64,000 nucleotides of DNA from Propionivibrio hellwigii (GTDB lineage: Bacteria > Pseudomonadota > Gammaproteobacteria > Burkholderiales > Rhodocyclaceae), in NCBI RefSeq assembly GCF_041770905.1, contig NZ_JBEUWX010000002.1, positions 682,001-746,000 of the forward strand, in the 5' to 3' direction. Shown piece after piece: positions 43,378 through 53,361 of the stretch. How positions within the stretch are numbered: position 1 is the first letter of the stretch; the number at the start of each line of letters is the position of its first letter. The position numbers were made by a program, and so were the translations under genes. The notes under the pieces were generated by a model. The model saw only the letters and a list, made by a program, of their open reading frames with translations. It was not told where the DNA came from and made no database searches.

Positions 43378-44690
43378 TATCTGCCCTCCCGATCGCGCAG
43401 GCGCAAGGCGTCGCGGTCACGCGACGCAGAATAATTTCCAGCACTATTCCCGCTATTGGTGCTACGCGTAAGGCGTGGTAACGGTGCAGGCTGGGAAGCG
43501 TGTTCAACCGGCGATGCGGCGGTACTCGTCGTTTCATCCGTCTGCCCGCCGGGTACTGCACCCGCGGCCTGCATCAGCTTGTCGAGCGGCAGATAGAGCA
43601 AATTGCCCTGCCCCTTGGCGTCCAGCAGCACTTTCCCGGTATTGGCATAAACCTGCTGCATGGTTTCCAGATAAATACGCTGGCGCGTCACTGCCGGCGC
43701 CTTGGCATATTCGCTGAGGATCTGCTGGAAACGGCTGGCGTCGCCTTCTGCCGTGGCAATCAGGCGCTGCCGGTAACCTTCCGCCTCCTGCGCCAGCCGC
43801 GCCGCCGTGCCACGTGCCCGTGGAATGACATCGTTGGCGTAGGCCTGGCCTTCATTTTTCTGGCGTTCCCGATCCTGGCTGGCCTTCACGGCATCGTCAA
43901 ACGCCGCTTGTACCTGCTCCGGGGGCTGCGCATTCTGCATCGTCACCTTGGAAATCAAGATGCCGGTTTTATAACGATCGAGAATACTCTGCATCAGATT
44001 CGACGCGTTGACGGCAATCTGCTCACGCCCTTCATATAGGACGAAATCCATGCGACTCTTGCCGACAATCTCACGAATCGCCGTTTCCGCCGCCTGCTTC
44101 ACCGTTTCGTCGGGATTACGGTTGTTAAATATATAATCGGCCGGATTTTTAAGAATATATTGCACGGCAAACTGGATGTTGATGATGTTCTCATCGTCGG
44201 TCAGCATCAGTGCCTCGCGCAATTCCTTGTTGCGTTCGCTGCCGCGATAGCCAACTTCTACTGTGCGCACGCCCGAGACGTTGACCAGTTCGTGCGACTG
44301 GATCGGATAGGGTAAACGCCAGCGCAACCCTGGTTCTGTACTTTCCTTGTAACGACCGAACTGGAGCAGGATGCCGCGCTGCGAAGCATCGACGATATAA
44401 AACCCGCTGGCCAGCCAGACTAGTACGCCAAGCGCCAGCAACAGCGTAATACCACCGCCGAGAAAGCGTGGACTGATTTCAACAGGAGGACGGCCGCCAC
44501 CATTGCCACCGCCCTGATCGTTATTACTGCGCGAATTTCGTTTACCCAGCGCATTGTTCAGGCGGCGATTGAAATCGCGCCATAGGTCTTCGAGATCGGG
44601 GGGGCCTGAGTTCTGGTGCGGGTTCTGGCGCCCTTCGTCGCCCTGATTATTATTACCGCGCTTACCCCATTGCGGGTCATTCAGCGACAT
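43377..44690 (-). CDS. hflK: FtsH protease activity modulator HflK
   Basis: Partner of HflC in the FtsH-HflKC complex (437 aa from the ATG at 44690, MSLNDPQWGKRG, the usual HflK start). The N-terminus is cytoplasmic and rich in Asn/Gly/Gln (to about 65); one membrane helix (about 78-97: LGGGITLLLALGVLVWLASGF) precedes the SPFH domain. The C-terminal 60 residues are low-complexity. A longer frame to 44717 overlaps the hflX stop and is less likely. Confidence 0.96.
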   Translation of the reverse strand: MSLNDPQWGKRGNNNQGDEGRQNPHQNSGPPDLEDLWRDFNRRLNNALGKRNSRSNNDQGGGNGGGRPPVEISPRFLGGGITLLLALGVLVWLASGFYIVDASQRGILLQFGRYKESTEPGLRWRLPYPIQSHELVNVSGVRTVEVGYRGSERNKELREALMLTDDENIINIQFAVQYILKNPADYIFNNRNPDETVKQAAETAIREIVGKSRMDFVLYEGREQIAVNASNLMQSILDRYKTGILISKVTMQNAQPPEQVQAAFDDAVKASQDRERQKNEGQAYANDVIPRARGTAARLAQEAEGYRQRLIATAEGDASRFQQILSEYAKAPAVTRQRIYLETMQQVYANTGKVLLDAKGQGNLLYLPLDKLMQAAGAVPGGQTDETTSTAASPVEHASQPAPLPRLTRSTNSGNSAGNYSASRDRDALRLRDREGR

Positions 44691-44713
44691 GAGAAGTCCG
44701 ATTGTGGATGAAA

Positions 44714-45961
44714 TCATGCGGAAGCATCCGTGTTGGTATCATTTATATCCGTTGTCATCGGAGCATGGACCGCAGGAATGGCACCGCAGTCATTTTTATG
44801 ATCGCTCCGTATGCAAACCCGTAGCGAGCCCCCCTCTGCCTGCGCTCCGATCCGCATCGGCGTTCGGGGTTTCTCAAGCGCAATTTCAGCCAGTGCGCAG
44901 CGCAATAAATCCAAGCCAGCGCCACATTTTGCGCTGACCCGAACGCGGTCGATTCTATCATACTCATCCCGCTCAACAGACGGCGGCAACCCCGTCAGAT
45001 CCAGCTTGTTCAGGATAACCAGCCGACGGACCTGACCGGCACCGATTTCATCCAGCACCTTGTCGACTTCGGCGATTTGCCGGTCACGCGCCGGGCTGGC
45101 GGAATCGACGACATGCAGCAGCAGGTCGGCCTGCGCCGTCGCTTCTAGCGTCGCATGAAAAGCAGCAACCAGCGCATGCGGCAGGTCGCTGATGAAGCCA
45201 ACCGTATCCGACAAAACGATGTTACCGGCCTCTGGCAGCCAAAGTTTGCGCGAAGTGGTGTCGAGCGTTGCGAAAAGCTGGTCGGCAGCATACGAACTGG
45301 CATGCGTCAGCGCATTGAACAGCGTCGATTTTCCAGCATTCGTATAACCGACGAGTGAAATATTGAATACGTCGCCGCGCATCCGCGCCCGCCGCTGGAC
45401 ACCCCGCTGCCGCTCCAGGCGTCCGAGCCGCTCGCGCAACAGTCGCACTCGCTTGCCCAGCAGACGTCGGTCGGTTTCCAGCTGAGTTTCCCCCGGGCCA
45501 CGCAGGCCGATCCCACCTTTTTGCCGCTCAAGGTGTGTCCAGCCGCGCACCAGCCGCGTCGCCAGATGGTCGAGCTGTGCCAATTCGACCTGTAACTTGC
45601 CTTCTGAACTTTGTGCGCGCAGGGCAAAAATATCAAGAATCAGGCTGGTGCGATCAATGACGCGGCATTGCAACAGGCGTTCGAGGTTACGCTCCTGCGC
45701 CGGCGAAAGGTCGTGGTTGAAAATGACCAGATCGGCCTGATGCGCGGCCACTTCCGCAGCAATCTCCTGTACCTTACCCTTACCCGCAAAGGTGGCGGCA
45801 TCCGGACTATGGCGTTTACCCTGTACTTCGGCGCATAGACGCGCACCCGCCGACTCGGCCAGCAGACGGATCTCTTCCAGCCTATCGGCAAAATCACCGG
45901 AACCGAAATCGAGTTGGACGATGACAGTGCGCTCACCCCCGGCCGCAGGACGCTCAAACAT
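44714..45961 (-). CDS. hflX: Ribosome-associated GTPase HflX
   Basis: GTPase that splits or rescues stalled 70S ribosomes under stress (415 aa). An N-terminal HflX domain with GGIGLRGPGETQLETDRR is followed by the G domain: G1 GYTNAGKSTLFN, G3 DTVGFISDLPH, G4 NKLD. The C-terminus (about 365-415) is short and variable. It sits between hfq and hflK on the same strand, as in E. coli. Confidence 0.96.
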   Translation of the reverse strand: MFERPAAGGERTVIVQLDFGSGDFADRLEEIRLLAESAGARLCAEVQGKRHSPDAATFAGKGKVQEIAAEVAAHQADLVIFNHDLSPAQERNLERLLQCRVIDRTSLILDIFALRAQSSEGKLQVELAQLDHLATRLVRGWTHLERQKGGIGLRGPGETQLETDRRLLGKRVRLLRERLGRLERQRGVQRRARMRGDVFNISLVGYTNAGKSTLFNALTHASSYAADQLFATLDTTSRKLWLPEAGNIVLSDTVGFISDLPHALVAAFHATLEATAQADLLLHVVDSASPARDRQIAEVDKVLDEIGAGQVRRLVILNKLDLTGLPPSVERDEYDRIDRVRVSAKCGAGLDLLRCALAEIALEKPRTPMRIGAQAEGGSLRVCIRSDHKNDCGAIPAVHAPMTTDINDTNTDASA

Positions 45962-46070
45962 CGGTATGCCGCAGGTAGAAGCAGATAGAAAGCATGGGCA
46001 GAAAGAACACTGCGGTCAAAAGATAGGCCGCGACTAGGAACGGGTTTTGTACGAACGGATATGCAATGGA

Positions 46071-46319
46071 TCAGAAACCGTTGTCGCCTTCCGAATGAAA
46101 ATGGAAATTGACCGGACGCGATGGTACGACTGTCGAAATTGCATGTTTATAGACCATCTGAGTCACGGTATTGCGCAACAGAACAACGTACTGATCAAAT
46201 GATTCAATCTGGCCTTGCAACTTGATGCCATTGACCAGATAGATCGACACGGGTACGTGTTCTCGGCGCAGAACGTTGAGGAACGGGTCTTGTAACTGTT
46301 GCCCTTTATTAGTGCTCAT
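46071..46319 (-). CDS. hfq: RNA chaperone Hfq
   Basis: Hexameric Sm-like protein that pairs small RNAs with mRNAs. 82 aa: LQDPFLNVLRREHVPVSIYLVNGIKLQG (Sm1, with Q8-type proximal-face residues), SFDQYVVLL, and YKHAISTVVPSRP (Sm2 with the YKH motif). The C-terminal tail is short, as is typical of betaproteobacteria. GGAG precedes the ATG. Spacers of 109 bases before hflX and 160 bases after der leave room for its own promoter. Confidence 0.98.
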   Translation of the reverse strand: MSTNKGQQLQDPFLNVLRREHVPVSIYLVNGIKLQGQIESFDQYVVLLRNTVTQMVYKHAISTVVPSRPVNFHFHSEGDNGF

Positions 46320-46479
46320 GGTCTAACTCCACATCTCGTTGTTGGTTTTGGGATGCCTTAGCTTAATGGATTTCTCAGTGATTTGCCAGAAAACGAAAAA
46401 TTATTCCGAACAACTCTCTCTGGCAAACTGCCTGCAAGCCTTCTAAATACAGCCTTGTATTCTGGCCATCACAGACACG

Positions 46480-48009
46480 CTATCTATGCGCCCGCCGCGG
46501 CTTGCCGATACCGGACTCCGGGGATTTTGCAAATTTTCCGGATTCGCCACTGACCGCTTTTGCCGCCACTTTTACCACTTTTCCTGCCTTCGCGCTGTCC
46601 GTCTTTGGCGCTCCCTGCCGCCCGACCGCTCCACGCGCCGCTTCGCCCCGTGGGCGGCGGCGCGAGCGCTCCGCCGGTTTGCGCTCGGCAAACGGGTTAT
46701 CGGACGTGTTGTACTGGATGCGCAAAGGTGTTCCCTTAAGCCGGAATGCATCACGGAAAGCGCGCTCCAGATAGCGCGAATACGCATCAGAGAGCTTATC
46801 GAGCGCATTGCCGTGAATGACGATCACCGGCGGATTGCGTCCGCCCTGATGGGCATAGCGCAGTTTAGGGCGGAAGATGCCGTTGCGCGGCGGTGTTTGG
46901 CGCGCTGCCGCATCAATCAGCACCCGTGTCAGACGCGGTGTCGACAGATCGGCCGTTGCTGCCCGATAGGCGGCATCGACCGAGCGGAAGACGAGGTTCA
47001 GTCCCAGCCCTTTGAGCGCTGAAACATAGTGGAAATCAGCAAAGTCCAGAAAACGCAGACGGGCTTCGAGCGCCGATTTGATCTGGCTGCGCCGGTAGGC
47101 ATCCAGCCCATCCCATTTATTCACGGCGATGACGAGCGCACGTCCCGATTCAATGACGAAACCGGCAATATGCGCATCCTGATCGGAAATATCCTGACGG
47201 GCATCCAGTACGAGCACGACGACATTGGCGCCTTCGATCGACTGTAGCGTCTTGATGACGGAAAATTTTTCGATGGCTTCGAACACACGCCCCTTGCGCC
47301 GCAAGCCGGCGGTATCGATCAGCATATAACGCCGGCCGCCGCGTTCAAAATCGACGCCGATAGCATCGCGCGTCGTCCCAGGCTGATCGAAGGCAATCAT
47401 GCGCTCTTCGCCCAGCAAGGCATTGATCATCGTGCTTTTACCAACATTCGGTCGGCCGACGATCGCTACTTTGAGTGAAGCCGCCCGTTCATCTTCCGCC
47501 TCTGCGGCCTCCTCTTCAGGGAAATGCGCCAGTGCCTGCTCAAGCAGCGCACGCACGCCGTCGCCATGCGCAGCGGAAATCGCCAGCGGTTCCCCCAGCC
47601 CCAGCGTATGGAATTCAGCGGCAGCCACACCACGCTCCATGCCTTCGGCCTTGTTGACAGCAACGACGACCGGGCGCGGGTTTCTGCGTAGTTTTTTGGC
47701 GATTTCCTTATCCTGCGGCGTAATGCCAGCACGTCCGTCGACCATGAAAACGATGGCATCCGCTTCGGCGACAGCCTGCTCGGTCTGGCGCGCCATTTCA
47801 TGCAGGATGCCGTCCTTGGCGAGCGGTTCGAAGCCGCCGGTATCGACGACGAGATACGGGCGATCGCCAAGCTTGCCGTGACCATAGTGGCGATCCCGCG
47901 TCAGCCCCGGCATATCGGCGACGAGGGCATCGCGCGTTCGCGTCAGACGGTTGAACAGCGTCGACTTGCCAACATTGGGACGGCCGACGAGTACGAGCGT
48001 CGGCTTCAT
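46480..48009 (-). CDS. der: Ribosome biogenesis GTPase Der (EngA)
   Basis: Double GTPase needed for 50S assembly. 509 aa, about 40-60 longer than most because of a basic, Ala/Lys/Ser-rich C-terminal tail (about 450-509). G domain 1 starts GRPNVGKSTLFNRLT (8-22), with DTGGFEP and NKAEG. G domain 2 starts GRPNVGKSTMINALL (about 185), with DTAGLRRKG and NKWDG. A KH-like domain follows. It overlaps bamB by four bases (ATGA). Confidence 0.97.
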   Translation of the reverse strand: MKPTLVLVGRPNVGKSTLFNRLTRTRDALVADMPGLTRDRHYGHGKLGDRPYLVVDTGGFEPLAKDGILHEMARQTEQAVAEADAIVFMVDGRAGITPQDKEIAKKLRRNPRPVVVAVNKAEGMERGVAAAEFHTLGLGEPLAISAAHGDGVRALLEQALAHFPEEEAAEAEDERAASLKVAIVGRPNVGKSTMINALLGEERMIAFDQPGTTRDAIGVDFERGGRRYMLIDTAGLRRKGRVFEAIEKFSVIKTLQSIEGANVVVLVLDARQDISDQDAHIAGFVIESGRALVIAVNKWDGLDAYRRSQIKSALEARLRFLDFADFHYVSALKGLGLNLVFRSVDAAYRAATADLSTPRLTRVLIDAAARQTPPRNGIFRPKLRYAHQGGRNPPVIVIHGNALDKLSDAYSRYLERAFRDAFRLKGTPLRIQYNTSDNPFAERKPAERSRRRPRGEAARGAVGRQGAPKTDSAKAGKVVKVAAKAVSGESGKFAKSPESGIGKPRRAHR

Positions 48010-49139
48010 TCGACCTCAACGGCAAACACACCGCCGCCACGGGTTTGCACCACCATATTCGCACCCAGCGCCTGCGGCGCGGCGATGACCGCACTGCCGT
48101 CCGTCGCCAGGCGCGCCGAAAACGCGCCATCCGCCCGCGAGAGGAAATGCACAACGCCTTCCGCATCGGCCACGGCCACCTTGTCGCCGCGCGCAATAGG
48201 CGCCGACAGGCGACGCTTGGCCAGCCGACTCTGTTTCCAGAGGCTGCTGCCGCTGCTTAAGTCGAAGGCATGCACGGTATCTTTATCGTCGGTAACGTAA
48301 AGCTGCCGGTCATTGATCGTCAGTCCTACCGCACTGGAGACATCGCGCGTCCACATCTGCGAGCCATTACCGAGCTCAAAACAGGCAACACGTCCCTGGA
48401 AAGCAACGGCGCACACCGTACCGTTGGAGATCACAGGCAGGCTGGTGATATCGGCGATACGATCCAGCTCGGTCACGCCCTTGGGCACCGCCACCGTACC
48501 TTCCCAGACGGCAGCGCCATTACTGGTGCTGACGGCTACCAGTTTGCCACCGGGAAAGCCGGCAAATACATACGGCCCGTCAATCAACACCCCAGCCGTC
48601 GAACGCAGCGCCAGAGCGGGCATCGGGCGCTGATAAATCCATTTGCGCTTGCCGTCGGCGGCATCGTAAGCTGTCAGGCGATTGTCGGCACTGCGCACGA
48701 CCACGAGACCATCGCCCAAAGCCGGCGGCGCCAGAACCGCGCTCGTGGCGTGCGCCTTCCAGCGCAATGCCCCATCGGCGGCGGCAAAAGCCAAAATCTC
48801 GCCCTTGGGCGTACCGACGACAACCAGATTGTCATCGGCGCCAACGCCGCCGGACAAGGGCTGGTCGGCATTGATTTTCCATGCCACTTTGCCAGCGTCG
48901 ATACGCAGAATGCTGCCGTTGCCAGCGGCGGCATAAACCGTCGAGCCTACGACTGCCGGAGTAAAGACATACAGCCCAGCTTTACCAACACTTCCCTGCC
49001 AGAGAACACGGACAGTGGCCGATGCCGTAATCGGCTGCAGTTTGGGCGGTTTGTCGTCCGACGAGAACGGATTGAGCGCACTCAGTGACGAACACCCTGA
49101 CAATACGGTAAGCGCAATAGCCAGTACACGCATCTTCAT
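48006..49139 (-). CDS. bamB: Outer-membrane assembly lipoprotein BamB
   Basis: Eight-bladed beta-propeller lipoprotein of the BAM complex, which folds outer-membrane proteins such as the TonB receptor in this window. 377 aa. The lipobox LSGC (acylated cysteine about 16) follows a short signal peptide. Repeated PQQ-like blades are visible (AGNGSILRIDAGKVAWKI, VVVGTPKGEILAFAAADGALRWK, VVVRSADNRLTAYDAADGKRKW). Order yfgM-bamB-der is the standard one. Confidence 0.96.
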   Translation of the reverse strand: MKMRVLAIALTVLSGCSSLSALNPFSSDDKPPKLQPITASATVRVLWQGSVGKAGLYVFTPAVVGSTVYAAAGNGSILRIDAGKVAWKINADQPLSGGVGADDNLVVVGTPKGEILAFAAADGALRWKAHATSAVLAPPALGDGLVVVRSADNRLTAYDAADGKRKWIYQRPMPALALRSTAGVLIDGPYVFAGFPGGKLVAVSTSNGAAVWEGTVAVPKGVTELDRIADITSLPVISNGTVCAVAFQGRVACFELGNGSQMWTRDVSSAVGLTINDRQLYVTDDKDTVHAFDLSSGSSLWKQSRLAKRRLSAPIARGDKVAVADAEGVVHFLSRADGAFSARLATDGSAVIAAPQALGANMVVQTRGGGVFAVEVE

Positions 49140-49141
49140 GT

Positions 49142-49822
49142 TTATCCCTTTGTGCCCAGTGCATCAAGTTTCTGCTGGATGATTTCACGATATACGGCGC
49201 TGGACTGTAGCTGCCAGTTTTGCGAGTTGGCACCACCATTTTGCGCCCCCGACAGCGTATCCAGCGCCAACTGATAGGCTTTGCGCGCTTCATCCTTCTT
49301 GCCCTGTGCGCTAAGAACATCGCCACGGCTATCGATAAAACGTGCCGAGAACGCCGGCGTCACGCTGCCCTCAAGCAGCTTGAGCGCTTCGTCGTAAGCC
49401 TTCTCGTCGATCAACAGCGTCACCAAATGCAAACGCGCCAGATCGCGGATTTCGTCCTCGCCGTTATCGACGGCCCATTGCAATTGAGCCTTGGCTGTTT
49501 TGGTATCTCCCGCATCCTTCGTGGCTTTGGCCGCTACCAGCGCGCCAAGCGTTGCGTAGCGAGTACCGCTGAATTTCTCGGTCAGCTCGCCGCTGGCTGC
49601 CTTGACGCGCTGCGTATCTCCAATCTGCACCGCCTGCTGGAGCGCCTGATAGATATCCGAGGCCTGCTCGGCTTGGCTACGCTGGTACCAGTTCCAGCCG
49701 CGCCAGGCGAGCACGACAACCGCCGCAGCCATGACCACAAAAGTCAGCAGCGAGCCGTACTGTTTCCACCAGGCTTTAAATTCGGCAATCTGTTCCTGTT
49801 CTTCAAGATCATAAGCTGCCAT
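49142..49822 (-). CDS. YfgM-like TPR membrane protein
   Basis: Single-pass inner-membrane protein with periplasmic tetratricopeptide repeats, thought to work with PpiD and the SecYEG translocon in handling exported proteins. 226 aa from the ATG at 49822, preceded by AAGGAGAGGAAACGG. The membrane helix is about 22-43 (YGSLLTFVVMAAAVVVLAWRGW); TPR-like helices follow. Nine upstream codons are open but precede the ribosome-binding site. The start lies inside the last codons of hisS (14-base overlap). Confidence 0.9.
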   Translation of the reverse strand: MAAYDLEEQEQIAEFKAWWKQYGSLLTFVVMAAAVVVLAWRGWNWYQRSQAEQASDIYQALQQAVQIGDTQRVKAASGELTEKFSGTRYATLGALVAAKATKDAGDTKTAKAQLQWAVDNGEDEIRDLARLHLVTLLIDEKAYDEALKLLEGSVTPAFSARFIDSRGDVLSAQGKKDEARKAYQLALDTLSGAQNGGANSQNWQLQSSAVYREIIQQKLDALGTKG

Positions 49823-51122
49823 CCGTTTCCTCTCCTTCAAAAAGTGCATTCATGATTTCTTCACCCAAACGGTCGACAGCAACGCGCTGTTGCCGCCCTG
49901 TTTCACCGTCTGCCGAGGTTTCGCGCAAGTATTTCAATGTCACTTCACCAGCTGCGGCTTCGTCGTCACCGATGATGACCGCAAAATGCGCGCCGGACGC
50001 ATCGGCCTTTTTCATCTGCGCCTTGAAACTGCCGCCGCCGCAGTGAAAAAGTACGTCGATGCTTTGGTCACGCAGACGCTCGGCCACGCGCGGCGCCAAC
50101 CGCGAAGCAGCTTCACCCTGGTGAACAAAATAGACGTCGACGCCCGCCGGTGCGGGATTGCCGCCCATATCGCGAATCAGCGCAATCAGCCGCTCGACGC
50201 CCATGGCATAGCCACAGCCTGGCGTCGGTTTACCGCCGAGTTGTTCGACTAAACCATCGTAACGTCCGCCGGCACAGACGGTGCCTTGCGCACCCAACCT
50301 GTCAGTCACCCACTCGAATACGGTCAGATTGTAGTAATCCAGGCCGCGCACCAGCCTGGGATTGATCGTATAAGGCACGCCGACGTCGCGTAGCGTCTGC
50401 TGCACGCCTTCAAAATGCGCCATGGATTCTGCTCCCAAATGCGCCATGAGTTTCGGCGCTTCGGCGATCAGCGCTTGCATGTCTGGATTTTTGCTATCGA
50501 GTATGCGTAAAGGGTTGGTGTAGAGTCTGCGCCTCGCATCCTCATCCAGCGCATCGCGGTATTTCTCGAAATAAGCAATCAGGTTGGCGCGATACTGTGC
50601 ACGCTCTTCGCTTTGGCCGAGCGAATTGATTTCGAGGCGGATGCCGTCCAGCCCAAGGTCGTCCCACAGGCGCGCGCCCATGAGGATGAGTTCGGCATCG
50701 ATATCCGGCCCAGGGAAACCAAAGGCTTCGACGCCGACCTGGTTGAACTGGCGGTAACGCCCTTTTTGCGGGCGTTCATGGCGAAACATCGGCCCCATGT
50801 AGTACAGGCGCTGGGGACGTTGTGCCGCAAGGTTGTGCTGAATCAAGGCACGCACGCAACCAGCCGTACCTTCCGGACGCAGTGTCAGGTTCTCACCGTT
50901 AAGAGTGTCTTCAAAGGAATACATTTCCTTTTCGACGATGTCAGTCACTTCACCGATGGCGCGCCGAAACAAAGAAGTCGGCTCGACGATGGGCATACGA
51001 ATCGGCCGGTAGCCGTAGCTTTTCAGCCAGCAACGGATCGTTTCCTCGAACAGTTCCCACAATTCAGATTCGCCGGGCAGGATGTCGTTCATCCCGCGAA
51101 CGGACTGGATAGTTTTGCTCAT
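49809..51122 (-). CDS. hisS: Histidyl-tRNA synthetase
   Basis: Charges tRNA-His. 437 aa. Class II motifs: motif 1 near the N-terminus (RPIRMPIVEPTSLF), motif 2 YYMGPMFRHERPQKGRYRQF, HisA signature LVRGLDYYNLTVFEW, and motif 3 YAMGVERLI. The C-terminal anticodon-binding domain (about 330-430) is present, unlike in HisZ at 41 kb. It is 8 bases after ispG. Confidence 0.98.
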   Translation of the reverse strand: MSKTIQSVRGMNDILPGESELWELFEETIRCWLKSYGYRPIRMPIVEPTSLFRRAIGEVTDIVEKEMYSFEDTLNGENLTLRPEGTAGCVRALIQHNLAAQRPQRLYYMGPMFRHERPQKGRYRQFNQVGVEAFGFPGPDIDAELILMGARLWDDLGLDGIRLEINSLGQSEERAQYRANLIAYFEKYRDALDEDARRRLYTNPLRILDSKNPDMQALIAEAPKLMAHLGAESMAHFEGVQQTLRDVGVPYTINPRLVRGLDYYNLTVFEWVTDRLGAQGTVCAGGRYDGLVEQLGGKPTPGCGYAMGVERLIALIRDMGGNPAPAGVDVYFVHQGEAASRLAPRVAERLRDQSIDVLFHCGGGSFKAQMKKADASGAHFAVIIGDDEAAAGEVTLKYLRETSADGETGRQQRVAVDRLGEEIMNALFEGEETDGSL

Positions 51123-51130
51123 GAGCTTGC

Positions 51131-52384
51131 CTATGAAGTTGCCTGGTGCTTTTTGGGATAAGTGCGCGCTACGTAACGATCGACGATAGCGACGAATTCT
51201 GCGGCAATGTTTTCGCCGCGCAGGGTGACAGTCTTCACACCGTCCTCGAATACAGGAGCGGCAGGCGCCTCACCGTTGCCCGGCAGGCTGATGCCGATGT
51301 TGGCATGCTTGCTTTCGCCAGGGCCATTGACGACACAGCCCATGACCGCCAGCGTCATGTTTTCGACCCCTTCAAACATCTCACGCCAGCGCGGCATGCA
51401 CTCGCGCACATGGTTCTGGACGGTGAGCGCCAGATCCTGGAAGAAAGTACTGGTTGTGCGTCCGCAGCCCGGACATGCTGTTACCATGGGGGTAAAAGCG
51501 CGCAGCCCCATGGTTTGCAGCATTTCCTGAGCAACGACGACTTCCTGCGTACGCGCGCCACCAGGCTCCGGCGTCAGCGATACACGAATGGTGTCGCCGA
51601 TACCTTCCTGAAGCAGGACAGCCATCGCGGCCGTTGAAGCGACGATGCCTTTTGAACCGATACCTGCCTCAGTCAGCCCGAGATGCAGTGGATAGTTGGC
51701 GCGGCGCGACAATTCACGATAGACGGCAATCAGGTCCTGTACGCCAGAAACCTTGCAGGAAAGGATGATGCGATCGCCCGGCAGGCCGTACGCTTCGGCC
51801 TTGGCGGCCGATTCAAGCGCCGAGGCAACCATCGCCTCGCGCATGATGATCGCCGTATCGCGCGGCTGCGGGCGACGGGCGTTCTCATCCATCAGGCGCG
51901 TCATGATGTCTGGATCGAGACTACCCCAATTGACGCCGATACGAATCGGTTTTTCATATTTGCAGGCAACCTCGATCATCTGTGCAAACTGCTCGTCGTG
52001 CTTTTTGCCGCGGCCGACATTGCCCGGATTGATACGGTACTTGGCCAGAGTGGCCGCGCAGTCGGGAAATTCGGACAACAGGCGGTGACCGTTAAAATGA
52101 AAATCGCCAATCAAGGGGACGCTGACGCCTAGTTCATCGAGCCGCGCGCGAATTGCCGGCACAGCAGCCGCAGCTTCCGGCGTATTGACGGTAATACGGA
52201 CAAGCTCCGACCCAGCGCGCGCCAATTCGGCGCACTGCGCCGCAGTGCGCGACACGTCAGCCGTATCGGTGTTGGTCATTGACTGTACGACAATGGGCGC
52301 ATCGCCGCCGACGACAATACCGCCGACGTCGACCGCTCGTGTCAACCGGCGGCGGATGAGGCGAATTACGCGCGCTGAACTCAT
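51131..52384 (-). CDS. ispG: HMB-PP synthase (flavodoxin type), IspG/GcpE
   Basis: 4Fe-4S enzyme of the MEP pathway that reduces the cyclodiphosphate to HMB-PP. 417 aa. The N-terminal TIM barrel starts PIVVQSMTNTDTADV; the C-terminal cluster-binding part has CPGCGRTTSTFF, EC and GCVVNGPGESKHANIG. The length fits the betaproteobacterial form, which carries a longer middle insert than E. coli's 372 aa. The start overlaps the rodZ stop by four bases. Confidence 0.97.
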   Translation of the reverse strand: MSSARVIRLIRRRLTRAVDVGGIVVGGDAPIVVQSMTNTDTADVSRTAAQCAELARAGSELVRITVNTPEAAAAVPAIRARLDELGVSVPLIGDFHFNGHRLLSEFPDCAATLAKYRINPGNVGRGKKHDEQFAQMIEVACKYEKPIRIGVNWGSLDPDIMTRLMDENARRPQPRDTAIIMREAMVASALESAAKAEAYGLPGDRIILSCKVSGVQDLIAVYRELSRRANYPLHLGLTEAGIGSKGIVASTAAMAVLLQEGIGDTIRVSLTPEPGGARTQEVVVAQEMLQTMGLRAFTPMVTACPGCGRTTSTFFQDLALTVQNHVRECMPRWREMFEGVENMTLAVMGCVVNGPGESKHANIGISLPGNGEAPAAPVFEDGVKTVTLRGENIAAEFVAIVDRYVARTYPKKHQATS

Positions 52385-53361
52385 TCCAGCGTTATCCTGG
52401 CCACATCATCCTTGCTGCGTTTGGAAAGATCGACTGGCTTGCCCCGGTAACTCAGGCTGACACTGCCGGCGTTACCGATCAATAATGAAAACGGCGGTTG
52501 ACCGCTGACTTCGCGCTGGCTGTTCGGGGGATTGAGCTGAGAAAAAATGACTTTTCCGCTACGATCCTTGACCTCCACCCAAGATGATTGGGAAAACGAA
52601 AACCTGAGCACATTGTCTTCCACATTGGCGGCAACACTGGCAGCCGGGGCAGCCGGCGTTGCTTCACCGCCATCCACAGGTGCAGCGGGAGCAGACGGCG
52701 CGATGCCGGGCGCAATGATCACGGGCGGGCTGATAACCGCCCCATTCGCCGCAACGGCGGACGTTGCCGGTGTAGGTGAAGACGAGGACGACGACTCTGG
52801 TATGGTAAGCGTCTGTGCGGTTTCCGTCTGAACAGCCGTAGCGCCAAAAACGCCTTTGAGCGATGAGGTCATCGTCTGAACAAAATCCGCAGGTAAAAAC
52901 AGATAGATGAGCAACATCGCAAAGAGCAAGCCGAAGCCGGCGGCAATCCATATGTGATTGCGGTGACTGACGAGCTGGTCACCTACGAGAATCGGAATAT
53001 TGGTACTGCCAGGTACGGTAAGAACGTTTTGCCGCAAAGTCACATTTTGACCAAGCGCACCCATCAGTTCTGCTGCATCCAGCCCAAGCAGGCGTGCATA
53101 GTTGCGAATGAAACCGCGGGCAATGGTATTGCAGTGCATGCGGGAAAGCTCATCATTCTCCAGAGCGGCAACCTGACCCGGACTCAGCTTGAGCCGGCTG
53201 GCAACATCACCAATCGTCAGCCCTCTGGCCTCGCGCGCTTCCCGCAAACGCTGACCGGCACTGGGCCCGGTGTCCTGCATTCCATCTGATTCCTCCATGG
53301 CCTGGTCGGAGTCATTCGCCCGATCCGAAGCGACTGATTGAATCTCTGAGGATGGGCTCAT
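52381..53361 (-). CDS. rodZ: RodZ-like HTH membrane protein
   Basis: Bitopic protein linking MreB to the cell wall elongation machinery in RodZ relatives (326 aa). Cytoplasmic helix-turn-helix (about 34-102: GQRLREAREARGLTIGDVASRLKLS), membrane helix 137-156, a periplasmic Ser/Pro/Ala-rich linker (about 185-250), and a C-terminal DUF4115 beta domain (RFSFSQSSWVEVKDRSGKVIF). It sits between pilW and ispG with four-base overlaps on both sides. Confidence 0.88.
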   Translation of the reverse strand: MSPSSEIQSVASDRANDSDQAMEESDGMQDTGPSAGQRLREAREARGLTIGDVASRLKLSPGQVAALENDELSRMHCNTIARGFIRNYARLLGLDAAELMGALGQNVTLRQNVLTVPGSTNIPILVGDQLVSHRNHIWIAAGFGLLFAMLLIYLFLPADFVQTMTSSLKGVFGATAVQTETAQTLTIPESSSSSSPTPATSAVAANGAVISPPVIIAPGIAPSAPAAPVDGGEATPAAPAASVAANVEDNVLRFSFSQSSWVEVKDRSGKVIFSQLNPPNSQREVSGQPPFSLLIGNAGSVSLSYRGKPVDLSKRSKDDVARITLE